A stretch of 64,000 nucleotides of DNA from CAZMVY01 sp964653435 (GTDB lineage: Bacteria > Planctomycetota > Phycisphaerae > UBA1845 > PWPN01): NCBI GenBank assembly GCA_964653435.1, contig CAZZFA010000008.1, positions 1 through 64,000 on the forward strand, read 5' to 3'. The notes below the pieces were generated by a model. That model did no database searches. It saw only the letters and a list, made by a program, of their open reading frames with translations, and was not told the origin of the DNA. Positions 1 to 7,159 of the stretch are shown here, piece by piece. The stretch's first letter is position 1, and the number at the start of each line of letters is the position of its first letter. The translations under genes and the position numbers were made by a program.

Positions 1-38
1 TCAAACAGGCCTTCCCGGGCCGCTATTCAGCCAACTAA
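1..38 (+). CDS. C-terminal end of an upstream gene (partial)
   Basis: The frame entering the window reads 11 codons ending in PGRYSAN and stops with TAA at 36-38. GGAGGAG follows at 43-49, with no start codon at a usable distance. The piece is too short to assign to a family. It is reported only because the frame is open to the window edge and residues such as QAFPGRY look coding. It could be chance. Confidence 0.3.
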   Translation, partial: KQAFPGRYSAN

Positions 39-122
39 TTCGGAGGAGAACCACTTTTATTACAGAGCCATCCGGCCCACGGAAGCGGGGCACGTCGGCG
101 CAACATCGGGGGACGATGTGTG

Positions 123-272
123 ATGCGGATTCTCGGAAGCTGTTGCAGTCCCCGCAAAGGTCAGACCACTTTCCGGGCGATGAGAATCTGCGTGGAGGCG
201 GCGCGAGCTCAGGACCGGACGATCACAACGCAAGTGATCGAGGCGGCGGCACCGCAGCCGGCAGGGTCTTGA
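123..272 (+). pseudogene. Truncated NAD(P)H-dependent FMN reductase (N-terminal fragment)
   Basis: The 49-codon frame begins MRILGSCCSPRKGQTT, the typical opening of flavodoxin-fold NADPH:FMN reductases: first beta strand, then the SPRKGxT phosphate loop that binds FMN. The next helix (AMRICVEAARAQ) also fits. The family is usually around 200 residues, but the frame stops at 270-272, just before the broken tRNA. A purine-rich Shine-Dalgarno (GGGGGA at 109-114) sits 8 nt before the ATG, so the start looks genuine. The rest of the gene is not seen downstream, so this is probably a remnant cut off by a rearrangement. The family call rests on the N-terminal motif alone. Confidence 0.5.
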
Positions 273-312
273 CTTTGGCGCGTAAGCCCTTTATCGTGCA
301 GGAAATAAGGGT

Positions 313-351
<39 letters not shown>

Positions 352-400
352 CTGTTTTTCAGTTCCGTAAATACCGTATATACAATCACTTGCGATAGCC

Positions 401-434
401 TGGCAACATTGCCCCGCGCGATTCTGGCAACATT
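401..434 (+). repeat. Two direct copies of TGGCAACATT
   Basis: TGGCAACATT occurs at 401-410 and again at 425-434, in the non-coding DNA after the broken tRNA. A similar pair (TGGCAACGTG at 46687-46696, TGGCAACATG at 46709-46718) lies in the gap after the Cus operon. Short tandem direct repeats like these occur at the ends of some insertion sequences (IS21-type ends, for example), but no transposase is present. Apart from this pair and the leader repeat from 507, bases 351-594 show no gene. Confidence 0.3.
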
Positions 435-506
435 TCCTCACTCCTGAGCATCACAGGACACTTACCGGTTCCGCGTCAGCTCGGTCGTCGGTGGCATTCA
501 CAGGAA

Positions 507-642
507 GGACTTCTGTCTGAAGGTTGCCGGAGCGGCCGCGGCGTGCAGAAGCGGATTGTGCTTGGTACCGTAAGCTTGAAAAGAGAGCTTCATCATGAAC
601 ACGATGCATCGGCTGTGGATTCTGCCAGTCGGCACGGTGGCC
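507..642 (+). repeat. Leader repeat, copy 1 (flanks the arsenic island)
   Basis: This stretch is repeated in the same orientation at 15028-15160. Both copies begin GGACTTCTGTCTGAAGGTTG, continue through GCGGA(A)TT..GCTTGGTA and TAAGCTTGA, and end at the same point with CAGTCGGCACGGTGGCC. Each includes a start codon and the first codons of a signal-peptide-like reading frame (595 in copy 1, 15113 in copy 2). By eye the copies agree at about four fifths of positions. The pair brackets chrA to arsM. Confidence 0.75.
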
Positions 643-690
643 GATCTGCTCCCGTACCAGACCTTCCTGGTCTTCCGGAAGCCGGGTTGA
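595..690 (+). pseudogene. Short leader frame, truncated paralogue of the 15113 lipoprotein
   Basis: ATG at 595 opens a 31-codon frame. Its first 16 residues (MNTMHRLWILPVGTVA) parallel the start of the lipoprotein gene at 15113 (MKTIDRPCTLPVGTVA). After the repeat ends at 642 the frame continues into unrelated residues and stops at 688-690, just before the chrA Shine-Dalgarno. It is either a decayed gene start left by duplication of the leader, or a short leader peptide upstream of chrA. No function is proposed. Confidence 0.35.
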
Positions 691-705
691 CGGAGGTGGT
701 GAACG

Positions 706-1926
706 TTGACCGAGGACAAGGTGCTGCAGCAAAGCACTCTTCGCATTCCCGTCCAGCATCCACCGAGGCTGTCTCGGCCCAGCTCGTCGGAACTCCTCCT
801 CTCATTCCTTCGTCTGGGCTCCGTCTCGTTCGGCGGTCCGGCGATGGTTGCCTATATCAGGCGCTTGGCGGTGACGCGCAAGGGCTGGCTCTCCGAGGAT
901 GACTTCCAGCAGGGCGTGGCGCTCTGTCAGGCCGTGCCCGGTGCGACAGCCATGCAGTGTGCTGCCTATGTCGGTCTCCGGGTTCGAGGATTATGGGGAG
1001 CGGCCTTGGCATATGTCGGCTTCGGTTTGCCCGCCTTCTTGCTGATGCTCTCGCTCTCGATCGCGTACCAACACGCCATGCAACTCCAGCCGGTAACCTC
1101 GATGCTCGCGGGCCTCCGTGCTCTTGTGGTCGCGCTGGTCGCGAATGCCGCGTGGGCGTTCGGCCGGTCCTCGGTGAAGGGGGTCCGAGAGGCCACGATC
1201 TCTCTCGCTGCGGCCGCCCTCTTCTTGCTGGGCGGCAGCCCATTCTTGATCATTGTCGCTGCGGGACTTGCGGGAGCGATATTCTTTCGTCGGCCTGTGC
1301 AGCCGCCGCCGCAGGACTCGCCGCCACGGACTGCTGGATGGCAAGCGCTACGCTGGCCAACTCAGGTCTTCATGTTTGGCGCGGTACTGGTCGTTGCACT
1401 CACTCTTCTGAACGGACAGCTCGCGCGGCTCGCCCTCGTCATGATGAAGGTTGACGTGTTCGCGTTCGGCGGGGGATTCGCCTCGGTGCCGCTCATGTTC
1501 CGGGAGGTTGTCGATGTCCGGCGGTGGTTACCGGCAAACGTTCTCATGGACGGCATCGCACTCGGACAGGTGACGCCCGGACCGATCGTCATCACCGCCA
1601 CGTTCGTGGGCCACCAGGTGGCGGGGCTCAGCGGAGCCATCGTTGGCACCGTATGCGTCTTCTTGCCATCGCTCCTCGCAGTAGTGCTCGTGGAGCCCTG
1701 GTTCGTCCGGCTTCGCTCGTCGCCCCTGTTCCGGGGTGCAACGCAAGCGCTCGTGCTCTCCTTCGTGGGGCTACTGGCGTCGGTGACGGTCCAGTTTGCC
1801 CGCCTGATGCCGTGGAACGTGCCGTCCGCCATCATCGCAGCCGTGGCCTTGACGGCGCTGCTGTATAAGGCAGACGTCCCGTGGGTCGTCCTTGCCGGCG
1901 CCATGGTGTCGGTTGTTATCATGTAG
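706..1926 (+). CDS. chrA: ChrA-type chromate transporter
   Basis: A 406-residue integral membrane protein of the CHR family, which exports chromate in chromate-resistant bacteria. Both halves of the bidomain form are present. The N-terminal half has the FGGP motif in GSVSFGGPAMVAY (about residue 39) and PGATAMQ (about 80). The C-terminal half has FAFGGGFASVPL (about 252) and QVTPGPIVITATF (about 287). Alternating hydrophobic segments predict 10 or more membrane helices. The chosen start is TTG 706, because GGAGGT at 692-697 is 8 nt upstream; no ATG fits as well. It is the first full gene after the leader repeat and stands before the arsenic genes, with a separate promoter for arsR downstream. 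CHR proteins also transport sulfate-like anions, so the substrate is inferred. Confidence 0.88.
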   Translation: MTEDKVLQQSTLRIPVQHPPRLSRPSSSELLLSFLRLGSVSFGGPAMVAYIRRLAVTRKGWLSEDDFQQGVALCQAVPGATAMQCAAYVGLRVRGLWGAALAYVGFGLPAFLLMLSLSIAYQHAMQLQPVTSMLAGLRALVVALVANAAWAFGRSSVKGVREATISLAAAALFLLGGSPFLIIVAAGLAGAIFFRRPVQPPPQDSPPRTAGWQALRWPTQVFMFGAVLVVALTLLNGQLARLALVMMKVDVFAFGGGFASVPLMFREVVDVRRWLPANVLMDGIALGQVTPGPIVITATFVGHQVAGLSGAIVGTVCVFLPSLLAVVLVEPWFVRLRSSPLFRGATQALVLSFVGLLASVTVQFARLMPWNVPSAIIAAVALTALLYKADVPWVVLAGAMVSVVIM

Positions 1927-2107
1927 GCCGACGCCCCACTGCCGGTCCGTCGAGACGCTGGGGCGCTCAAGCATCCACGCGACCAGGAAGATACGGGCGA
2001 GTTGTCGCGAACGTTTCGACAGGGGATCATCCCGCCGTTGAATAGGTCAACGTCAATCCCTCGGACACTCTGACCACCTCTCTTCCGGCTGGGCCGGCAA
2101 ATCGTGG

Positions 2108-2148
2108 TTGACGTGCAGCGACATACACGATATAGTGTAAGTGTGTAT
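2108..2148 (+). promoter_or_regulatory. arsR1 promoter with overlapping dyad operator
   Basis: TTGACG (2108-2113), a 17-nt spacer and TATAGT (2131-2136) form a strong sigma-70-type promoter. An imperfect inverted repeat, ATACAC at 2123-2128 answered by GTGTAT at 2143-2148, straddles the -10 box. This is the usual position for an ArsR/SmtB repressor site. The arsR1 start codon lies 30 nt beyond the -10 box, so autoregulation is likely. Confidence 0.65.
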
Positions 2149-2166
2149 TCTGAGGAGTCGGACGAC

Positions 2167-2541
2167 ATGGATGCCAAGCGCGTTGGAACTAAGAAGGCGT
2201 GCTGTCCTCGCAAACCGCCGTTGAATTCACGACCGCTGATTGGCCCAGAACCGGCCGCAGAGCTGATGGGCTTGTTCAAGGTCCTTGCAAACGATACCCG
2301 GCTGCGACTACTTCATGCCCTCGCGCGGGCGGACGAGCTCTCCGTCACGCAACTGGCCGACACCTTGGCGATGAAGCCGCAGGCGGTCTCGAACCAGCTT
2401 CAGCGGCTCGTGGACCGGGGAATCCTGGCCTTCAAGCGGAACGGCAACAGCGTCCACTACCGGATCGTCGATCCGTGTGTGACGGCGCTGCTGGACCAGG
2501 GCTTGTGCCTGACCGAGGATGCTCGGGGACGTAGACCATGA
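2167..2541 (+). CDS. arsR: ArsR/SmtB-family metal(loid)-responsive repressor 1
   Basis: A 124-residue winged-helix repressor. The recognition helix region reads SVTQLADTLAMKPQAVSNQL and the wing KRNGNSVHYRIVD. It lacks the classic ELCVC sensor in helix alpha-3. It has cysteines at the N-terminus (KKACCPRK) and in the last helix (DPCVTALLDQGLC), so its metal site differs from that of the two ELCLC-type ArsR proteins downstream. ATG 2167 is preferred to upstream GTG codons because GAGGAG lies 9 nt before it and those codons fall inside the promoter. Its ATGA overlap with the next gene indicates translational coupling. It probably represses itself and the MtrA-like/DUF2703 genes. The inducer is not evident. 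Confidence 0.85.
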   Translation: MDAKRVGTKKACCPRKPPLNSRPLIGPEPAAELMGLFKVLANDTRLRLLHALARADELSVTQLADTLAMKPQAVSNQLQRLVDRGILAFKRNGNSVHYRIVDPCVTALLDQGLCLTEDARGRRP

Positions 2542-3713
2542 GCACTGCACTGAACGTCCTCGACGCGTCGGTGAGTGCGGCTTGCGCCTCACTGCGCGAG
2601 GCCGCCACCGCAAAGAAGTGCTGGCGGTGCGGTTGCCTGCACAATGCCCTCTCGGCCGTCGACAAAGCGACGGCAGGGCGCGATCGGCCCATCGAACTTG
2701 ACGCAGCCATGCGTGAGGCCAGGGAACGCCTCGTGGAGCCTCAATACGATTGTCTCGGATGCGAGGTCTGCTACCCGGCCATCGCCCTGAATGCCCTGAA
2801 TCGGGCTGGATTCCCCGTCGAGCCGGAGGCATGCGCTACCGAGAAGGTCGAAGCGCGGGCGGGCTGGCCTCCGTTGCCCGGATCGTACCAGGTGCTCAGG
2901 TACAAAGCCCCGGTGGCCGTCTGCACCCTGACGGATGAACCACTGGCCCGCGAAGTCGCTTCAGCGGCCGGGCCGGAGACGTCCATCGTGGGCACCCTCC
3001 AAACTGAGAATCTCGGAATCGAACGGCTTGTTCAAAACCTGCTGGCCAATCCGCATCTCCGCTTCCTGGTGCTCTGCGGTCAGGACTCGCGCCAGTTGAT
3101 CGGGCATCTGCCCGGCCAATCGTTGATCGCCCTGGCGAGCGGCGGTGTGGATGAACGGATGCAAATCGTCGGAGCCCAAGGCAAGCGCCCGATCTTGCGG
3201 AACCTGACGCTGGAGGCCGTGCAGCACTTCCGCCGGATGGTGGAGGTGGTCGATCAGAGAGGCCAGGCCGATCCGCGCGCCATCCTGGAAGCGGTGCGTT
3301 CATGTGCCGCCCGCGATCCCGGTCCCGCCGAACCGTTTGCAGCCGGACCTGCGCTGACGCCGATCAGAGGGTATCTGCCGGAGCGGATGGTCTCCGACTC
3401 GGCCGGTTACTTCGTCGTGTATGTGGATCGGCAGCGGTATCTGCTTTCCCTGGAGCACTACGCCAACAACAGCCTCCTGGATGCCATTGTCGAGGGCGAC
3501 ACGGCCGCTGAACTGTATATGGCCGCGATCGACCGAGGGCTGGTGTCACGGCTGGACCATGCGGCTTACCTGGGCCGCGAACTGGCTCGTGCCGAGGTAT
3601 CCCTTCGCACAGGCGAGCCTTATATCCAGGATGGTGCCCCAGAGAAGCGGTCGGTCCCGAACGCGCCAGCGAATTGTGGTTGCGAGGGAGGTGAACCATG
3701 CAGCGGCGGTTGA
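2538..3713 (+). CDS. MtrA-like corrinoid protein with DUF4346-type C-terminus
   Basis: A 391-residue protein. Residues about 110-265 match MtrA, the cobamide-carrying subunit A of tetrahydromethanopterin S-methyltransferase: AGWPPLPGSY, PVAVCTL, TENLGIERLV, FLVLCGQ and IGHLPGQSLIAL. The His in IGHLPGQ aligns, from memory, with the histidine proposed to ligate cobalt. The C-terminal part (GYFVVYVD..EHY..ELYMAAIDRGLVSRLDHAAYLGREL) matches DUF4346 tails of bacterial MtrA-like proteins. The N-terminus adds cysteine clusters CWRCGC and CLGCEVCYP. The C-terminus ends in a Cys-rich tail (NCGCEGGEPCSGG). No other methanogenesis-type gene is present. Cotranscription with arsR suggests a role in methyl or thiol chemistry of arsenic. 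The family call is firm and the role is inference. Confidence 0.75.
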   Translation: MSTALNVLDASVSAACASLREAATAKKCWRCGCLHNALSAVDKATAGRDRPIELDAAMREARERLVEPQYDCLGCEVCYPAIALNALNRAGFPVEPEACATEKVEARAGWPPLPGSYQVLRYKAPVAVCTLTDEPLAREVASAAGPETSIVGTLQTENLGIERLVQNLLANPHLRFLVLCGQDSRQLIGHLPGQSLIALASGGVDERMQIVGAQGKRPILRNLTLEAVQHFRRMVEVVDQRGQADPRAILEAVRSCAARDPGPAEPFAAGPALTPIRGYLPERMVSDSAGYFVVYVDRQRYLLSLEHYANNSLLDAIVEGDTAAELYMAAIDRGLVSRLDHAAYLGRELARAEVSLRTGEPYIQDGAPEKRSVPNAPANCGCEGGEPCSGG

Positions 3714-3928
3714 TCGCAAGCGAGACGGTCCAGACGGTTATCGCCGTAGCCGTGGGTGCGCGTACGCTTCGGCTCTCCGAGCATGTCGATCAGCATCGGG
3801 GCACAGTCTGGGTTGAGGGCGTGGTTGCCACTGCGGCCGAAAAGGACGGGGCACGTGCCCTGATTAATAGATATGAGTTCAAGAAATGTCGCATGACGAC
3901 CTGTGCGAGATTGTACCTGCCGGTGTAG
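3698..3928 (+). CDS. Small conserved-looking protein of the arsR1 operon
   Basis: A 76-residue soluble protein starting at ATG 3698 inside the end of the MtrA-like gene (16-nt overlap), with GGGAGGTG 5 nt upstream. It reads as beta-rich (VQTVIAVAVGARTLRLSEHVD) and ends with two cysteines five residues apart in CRMTTCARLYLPV. No family is recognised. The overlap and position suggest it works with the corrinoid protein, perhaps as a partner subunit, but nothing in the sequence shows this. Confidence 0.6.
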   Translation: MQRRLIASETVQTVIAVAVGARTLRLSEHVDQHRGTVWVEGVVATAAEKDGARALINRYEFKKCRMTTCARLYLPV

Positions 3929-3986
3929 TGGCGTAGCAGATGCCCTCAGTGGGCGAGCAGGTGGAGGAAGAAGACGAGGTACAGGA

Positions 3987-5255
3987 ATGGAACAGGAAAC
4001 TTGTGGTTGCGGCCCGAGTTCTAGCTCTCCGTGCTGTGGGCCATTAAATCCGCCTGCTGGTCGCCCTTGGGGGTGGCGGCGATTGGTCCTGCCGGGGGCG
4101 GTCTTCCTGGCCGTCCTGATGTTCCACTTCGGCTGGCTGGGCATCTTTCCCGAGTGCAACCCTGCTCAGGATCGGTGGTCGGCGATTTCCGCTCCTCAGC
4201 AGACTTGGCTCCAACGCTATGTGGAAGCACAGGGCTATTGGCTGGGTTTCTCCTACGCCATGTCGCTGTCGTTTGCGGCGGTCGCCTTTCGCCGATACCG
4301 GGAGCAGAGCTCCTGCGCGACCCGAAATGTGGCCATCGGCAGCGCGGCTCTTTCTGGGGCACTACCAGTGGCAGGCTGTTTTCTGGTCGGCTGTTGCGGC
4401 TCGCCCATGCTGGTCGTGTACCTTAACCTCTTCGGCGCGGCTTTCCTGCCGTTCGCCAAGCCGCTCGTGGCGGGTGTGACGCTGATAAGCATCATTCTGG
4501 CTTGGTGGTGGATGAGCCGAAACGGTAGAACATCAGCCGCAGGGGAGCTGCAAGTGAGTGACTCGGTTAGTCCCGCAAGAGCAGACCGAGGGATAGGCAG
4601 AATAGAAAGGTGGATGGCTGTGAACAGAACCGTGATTGCAGTTGGTTTGGTCCTCATGTGCGTAGGCGCGGGGGTCGTTCTGCGACTGGCTAGGAGCCCC
4701 AGCCGGGATGGGAACTGCTGCCCGCCTGTGAGCCCATCCAGCGACGTGTCCGAGAAGGTGCTAACGATTCGTTGGCAGAGACTTCTAGATACCGCTGGCC
4801 AGACTTGTGACCGTTGCGGGAATACAGGGCAGACCATCGAACAGGCGCAGCAACTCCTCGCCGCTGCGCTCAAGCCGCTTGGGCTGCGTGTCACGGTTCT
4901 CAAGACCGCCCTCACGCCCGCGCAGTTCGCCCTCGATCCGAGCCAGTCCAACCAGATTTGGGTCGGCGATGAACCGCTGGAGAAGGTGCTGGGAGCGAAA
5001 ACAGGTTCCAGCCAGTGCGCGGGAGTCTGCGGCAAGAGCCCCTGTCGCACGATGGTAGTCGATGGCCGGACGTATGAGGCCATTCCACCGGAGTTGATCG
5101 TGGGGGCAGGGTTGAAAGTTGCCGCCGACATGATTCAGCGCAACCTCTCGACCGAGCCGAGTGATCGCGCTCCGGGCTGCACGTTACCGGCCGAGACAAT
5201 TACTTTCGGTAACTGGTCTGTCGTGAGTCCCGGAAAACCACGTGGCGAGCGGTGA
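3987..5255 (+). CDS. Membrane protein fused to a DUF2703 domain
   Basis: A 422-residue protein. It opens with a Cys-rich segment (CGCGPSSSSPCCGP), then has about four membrane helices, including an intramembrane VGCCGSP, up to about residue 200. A further helix follows (AVGLVLMCVGAGVVL). Residues about 259-385 are a DUF2703 domain (IRWQRLLDTAGQTCDRCGNT, CAGVCGKSPCR, YEAIPPELIV). DUF2703 genes commonly sit in arsenic clusters, and their conserved cysteines suggest As(III) or metal binding. An internal ATG at 4614, after AGAAAGG, precedes the last helix, as if two genes had fused; it could give a separate DUF2703 product. ATG 3987 has GAGG 7 nt upstream. A stand-alone DUF2703 lipoprotein is at 12306. 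Confidence 0.75.
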   Translation: MEQETCGCGPSSSSPCCGPLNPPAGRPWGWRRLVLPGAVFLAVLMFHFGWLGIFPECNPAQDRWSAISAPQQTWLQRYVEAQGYWLGFSYAMSLSFAAVAFRRYREQSSCATRNVAIGSAALSGALPVAGCFLVGCCGSPMLVVYLNLFGAAFLPFAKPLVAGVTLISIILAWWWMSRNGRTSAAGELQVSDSVSPARADRGIGRIERWMAVNRTVIAVGLVLMCVGAGVVLRLARSPSRDGNCCPPVSPSSDVSEKVLTIRWQRLLDTAGQTCDRCGNTGQTIEQAQQLLAAALKPLGLRVTVLKTALTPAQFALDPSQSNQIWVGDEPLEKVLGAKTGSSQCAGVCGKSPCRTMVVDGRTYEAIPPELIVGAGLKVAADMIQRNLSTEPSDRAPGCTLPAETITFGNWSVVSPGKPRGER

Positions 5256-5322
5256 TTCTCTCGCTGCCGGGTGCAGAGGCAACCCGCCCCGCTTGGCCGC
5301 GAGTGCCGCCAGGCGAAGAGTT

Positions 5323-5709
5323 ATGATCATTGCGTTGAACCTGTTTGACATCATCCCCGGCAGGGAGGCGATCTACGCCGAGTACCTGCGTGGGGTGCGT
5401 CCGATTCTGGAACGGCACCGCGCCAGCGTCCTGTTCTACGGCAGGACGCGAGCGACATTCCGGGGAACCTGCAGCCAGGAGTATTGCGGCATCATCGCCT
5501 ATGAGGAGCCGGCAGATCTGGCCAGATTCTCCCGCGATCCCGAGTTCGCAGAGATCAAGACACTCCGAGACGATTCAACGTGCAACTACGTCCTCACGAT
5601 CGCTGAGGGAATCGGCCTGGAGAATGCCGTTCTTGGCCTAGTCAACCCAGAGAAAGCATCGGACCGGCCAGAGACCACGAGTGTCGAACCTCCCCGAGGA
5701 CTCAAATAA
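5323..5709 (+). CDS. Small dimeric alpha/beta-barrel-type protein
   Basis: A 128-residue soluble protein. Its beta-alpha-beta order (MIIALNLFDIIPG, a helix EAIYAEYLRGVRPIL, YCGIIAYEEPADLARF) resembles DUF1330/EthD/ABM-type dimeric barrels, which include small monooxygenases and unknowns. Two cysteines occur in SQEYCG and STCNYV. ATG 5323 is preferred over an upstream GTG because GAAGAG lies directly before it and the upstream residues are not family-like. It is the last gene before the arsR2 promoter. The fold assignment is tentative and the substrate unknown. Confidence 0.6.
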   Translation: MIIALNLFDIIPGREAIYAEYLRGVRPILERHRASVLFYGRTRATFRGTCSQEYCGIIAYEEPADLARFSRDPEFAEIKTLRDDSTCNYVLTIAEGIGLENAVLGLVNPEKASDRPETTSVEPPRGLK

Positions 5710-5737
5710 ACCGTGGTCAAGGCGGGGATTCGGGGCC

Positions 5738-5785
5738 TTGACACCCCAGGCGCGCGGAAGGTACAATTCGACGATTGGCGAATTG
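5738..5785 (+). promoter_or_regulatory. arsR2 promoter with perfect dyad operator
   Basis: TTGACA (5738-5743), an 18-nt spacer and TACAAT (5762-5767) make a consensus-like promoter. A perfect inverted repeat, CAATTCG (5764-5770) and CGAATTG (5779-5785) around ACGATTGG, starts 2 nt inside the -10 box. The site at 9198-9219 has the same layout and about 16 of 22 matching bases, so both are probably bound by the ELCLC-type ArsR proteins. Confidence 0.75.
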
Positions 5786-5796
5786 ACGGAGTAAGC

Positions 5797-6162
5797 ATGA
5801 TGCGCCAGGTTCTGACTATTGCCAAAGCCATCGGGGACGAGTCCCGTGCCCGAACGTTGCTTGCCCTGCGGGACGGTGAGCTGTGTCTCTGCCAGATCAT
5901 CGATCTCTTGAAGCTCTCGCCTTCCACCGTCTCAAAGCACATGGAGGTCCTCCAACAGGCCGGTTTGGTCGAGCGGCGCAAGGATGGCCGATGGCACTAC
6001 TTCCGGTTAGCCAACCATCAGGCACCAGCCGTGGTGCGACGGGCAATCAAGTGGGTACTGGAATCGCTGCAGGATGAGCCGGTTGTCATCGGCGACGCAG
6101 AGAAGCTGTGCTGCGTTCGAGAAAAGGATCCGCGGGAACTGAGTGTTTGCTACAAGGGCTGA
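5797..6162 (+). CDS. arsR: ArsR-family arsenite-responsive repressor 2
   Basis: A 121-residue winged-helix repressor with the As(III) sensor pattern ELCLCQI in helix alpha-3, recognition helix SPSTVSKHMEVLQQAGLVERR and wing KDGRWHYFRL. As(III) binding by such cysteines releases the repressor from its operator. GGAG (5788-5791) precedes two adjacent start codons, 5797 and 5800. The dyad at 5764-5785 lies within 12 nt of the start, so autoregulation is expected. It heads the thioredoxin-like/ABC transporter unit. It closely resembles ArsR3 at 11493 in the recognition helix, which supports shared operators. Confidence 0.88.
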   Translation: MMRQVLTIAKAIGDESRARTLLALRDGELCLCQIIDLLKLSPSTVSKHMEVLQQAGLVERRKDGRWHYFRLANHQAPAVVRRAIKWVLESLQDEPVVIGDAEKLCCVREKDPRELSVCYKG

Positions 6163-6193
6163 TGCCCTGTGGTACTGTCGGAGGACTCGTGCA

Positions 6194-7147
6194 ATGGCGA
6201 AGATCGTTGTAGGCGGAATCGTGGCCGTGGGTATTGCCGTGGTCAGCCTGGTTCTGGCAGGGGCAAAGCAGGAGACATCGGCGCAGCCGCCACCGGGTAC
6301 AGCGGTGGCCGCCATGTCCGGCGCCGAGGGCAGCACGGCGAGGGAATCATCGCGGGTCACTGTGAGCGCCGGTGGAGCACAGCCGGTTGTCTTATCTTCG
6401 CAACCAGCGAATGGGAAGTCGCCGACGAGCAAGCCGACGAACGAGTCGGACGCGAAAAGCGTGACGGCCGCTCTGCAACGGGCGGCTGACGCGAAGAAGC
6501 ACCTGTTTGTCTTCGTTCACGAGAAAGACGACGAACAGATGCGGACAGGCCGGAAAGCATTCGATGCGGCGGTCGCGAAGCTCGGCGACGCCGTTCAGTG
6601 GATCTCGATTGACAGAACCTCCACATCCGAGAGCGAGTTCGTCCAGAAGCACGGCCTGAAGGCAGCCCCGATGCCGCTTGCCCTCTCCTTCGCCCCCAAC
6701 GGCGCTATCGTCGGCGGTTTCGTAGGGCCCAGGCTCACGGAACAACAGCTTACCGAGGCGCTGGCGAGCCCAGGGATGCAGGCGTGCCTCAAGGCTCTTC
6801 AGGACCGTAAGCTTGTCTTCCTCTGTGCCCAGAACGGCACGACAAAGTCCAACGACATCGCGATGAAGGGGGTCAACGAATTCAAGGCCGACCAGCGATT
6901 CGCCCAGTTCACGGAGATCGTCAAGGTTGACCCATCCGACGCCACGGAGAAGAAGTTCCTCGGACAGCTTCAGGTTGATCCGAAGGCGGACCAAGCGGCC
7001 ACCGTTTTTCTCGCGCCTCCCGGTACCGTCATCGGAAAATTCAGCGGGGCAACCGACAAGGACAAGCTTGTCGCGACGCTTCAGGCGGCATCGTCAAGCT
7101 GCGGAGCGGGCGGTTGCGGCCCCAAGGGTTGCGGGCCCAAGAAGTAG
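6194..7147 (+). CDS. Exported thioredoxin-fold-like protein with Cys/Gly tail
   Basis: A 317-residue protein with an N-terminal signal or anchor (VVGGIVAVGIAVVSLVLAGA), then a low-complexity linker to about residue 95. One or two thioredoxin-like repeats follow (HLFVFVHEKDDEQMR..KAFDAAV; LVFLCAQNGTTKSND). The active-site CxxC is absent. It ends with a Cys-rich tail, CGAGGCGPKGCGPKK. GGAGG at 6180-6184 fits ATG 6194. It is the first structural gene after arsR2 and lies 12 nt before the ABC permease, so the two are probably one transcript. A role as a periplasmic metal or metalloid carrier for the ABC system is inference from the tail and position. Confidence 0.65.
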   Translation: MAKIVVGGIVAVGIAVVSLVLAGAKQETSAQPPPGTAVAAMSGAEGSTARESSRVTVSAGGAQPVVLSSQPANGKSPTSKPTNESDAKSVTAALQRAADAKKHLFVFVHEKDDEQMRTGRKAFDAAVAKLGDAVQWISIDRTSTSESEFVQKHGLKAAPMPLALSFAPNGAIVGGFVGPRLTEQQLTEALASPGMQACLKALQDRKLVFLCAQNGTTKSNDIAMKGVNEFKADQRFAQFTEIVKVDPSDATEKKFLGQLQVDPKADQAATVFLAPPGTVIGKFSGATDKDKLVATLQAASSSCGAGGCGPKGCGPKK

Positions 7148-7159
7148 GAGACACGCGGC

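Noticed and set aside
451..805. Minus-strand frames across the first leader repeat
   Set aside because: They are shadows of GC-rich DNA: no ribosome-binding site, Arg/Pro/Ser-rich composition, and overlap with the repeat and the chrA start.
1362..2279. Long minus-strand frame opposite chrA and arsR1
   Set aside because: It has Thr/Ser/Arg low complexity, crosses the arsR1 promoter and lies antisense to clear genes.
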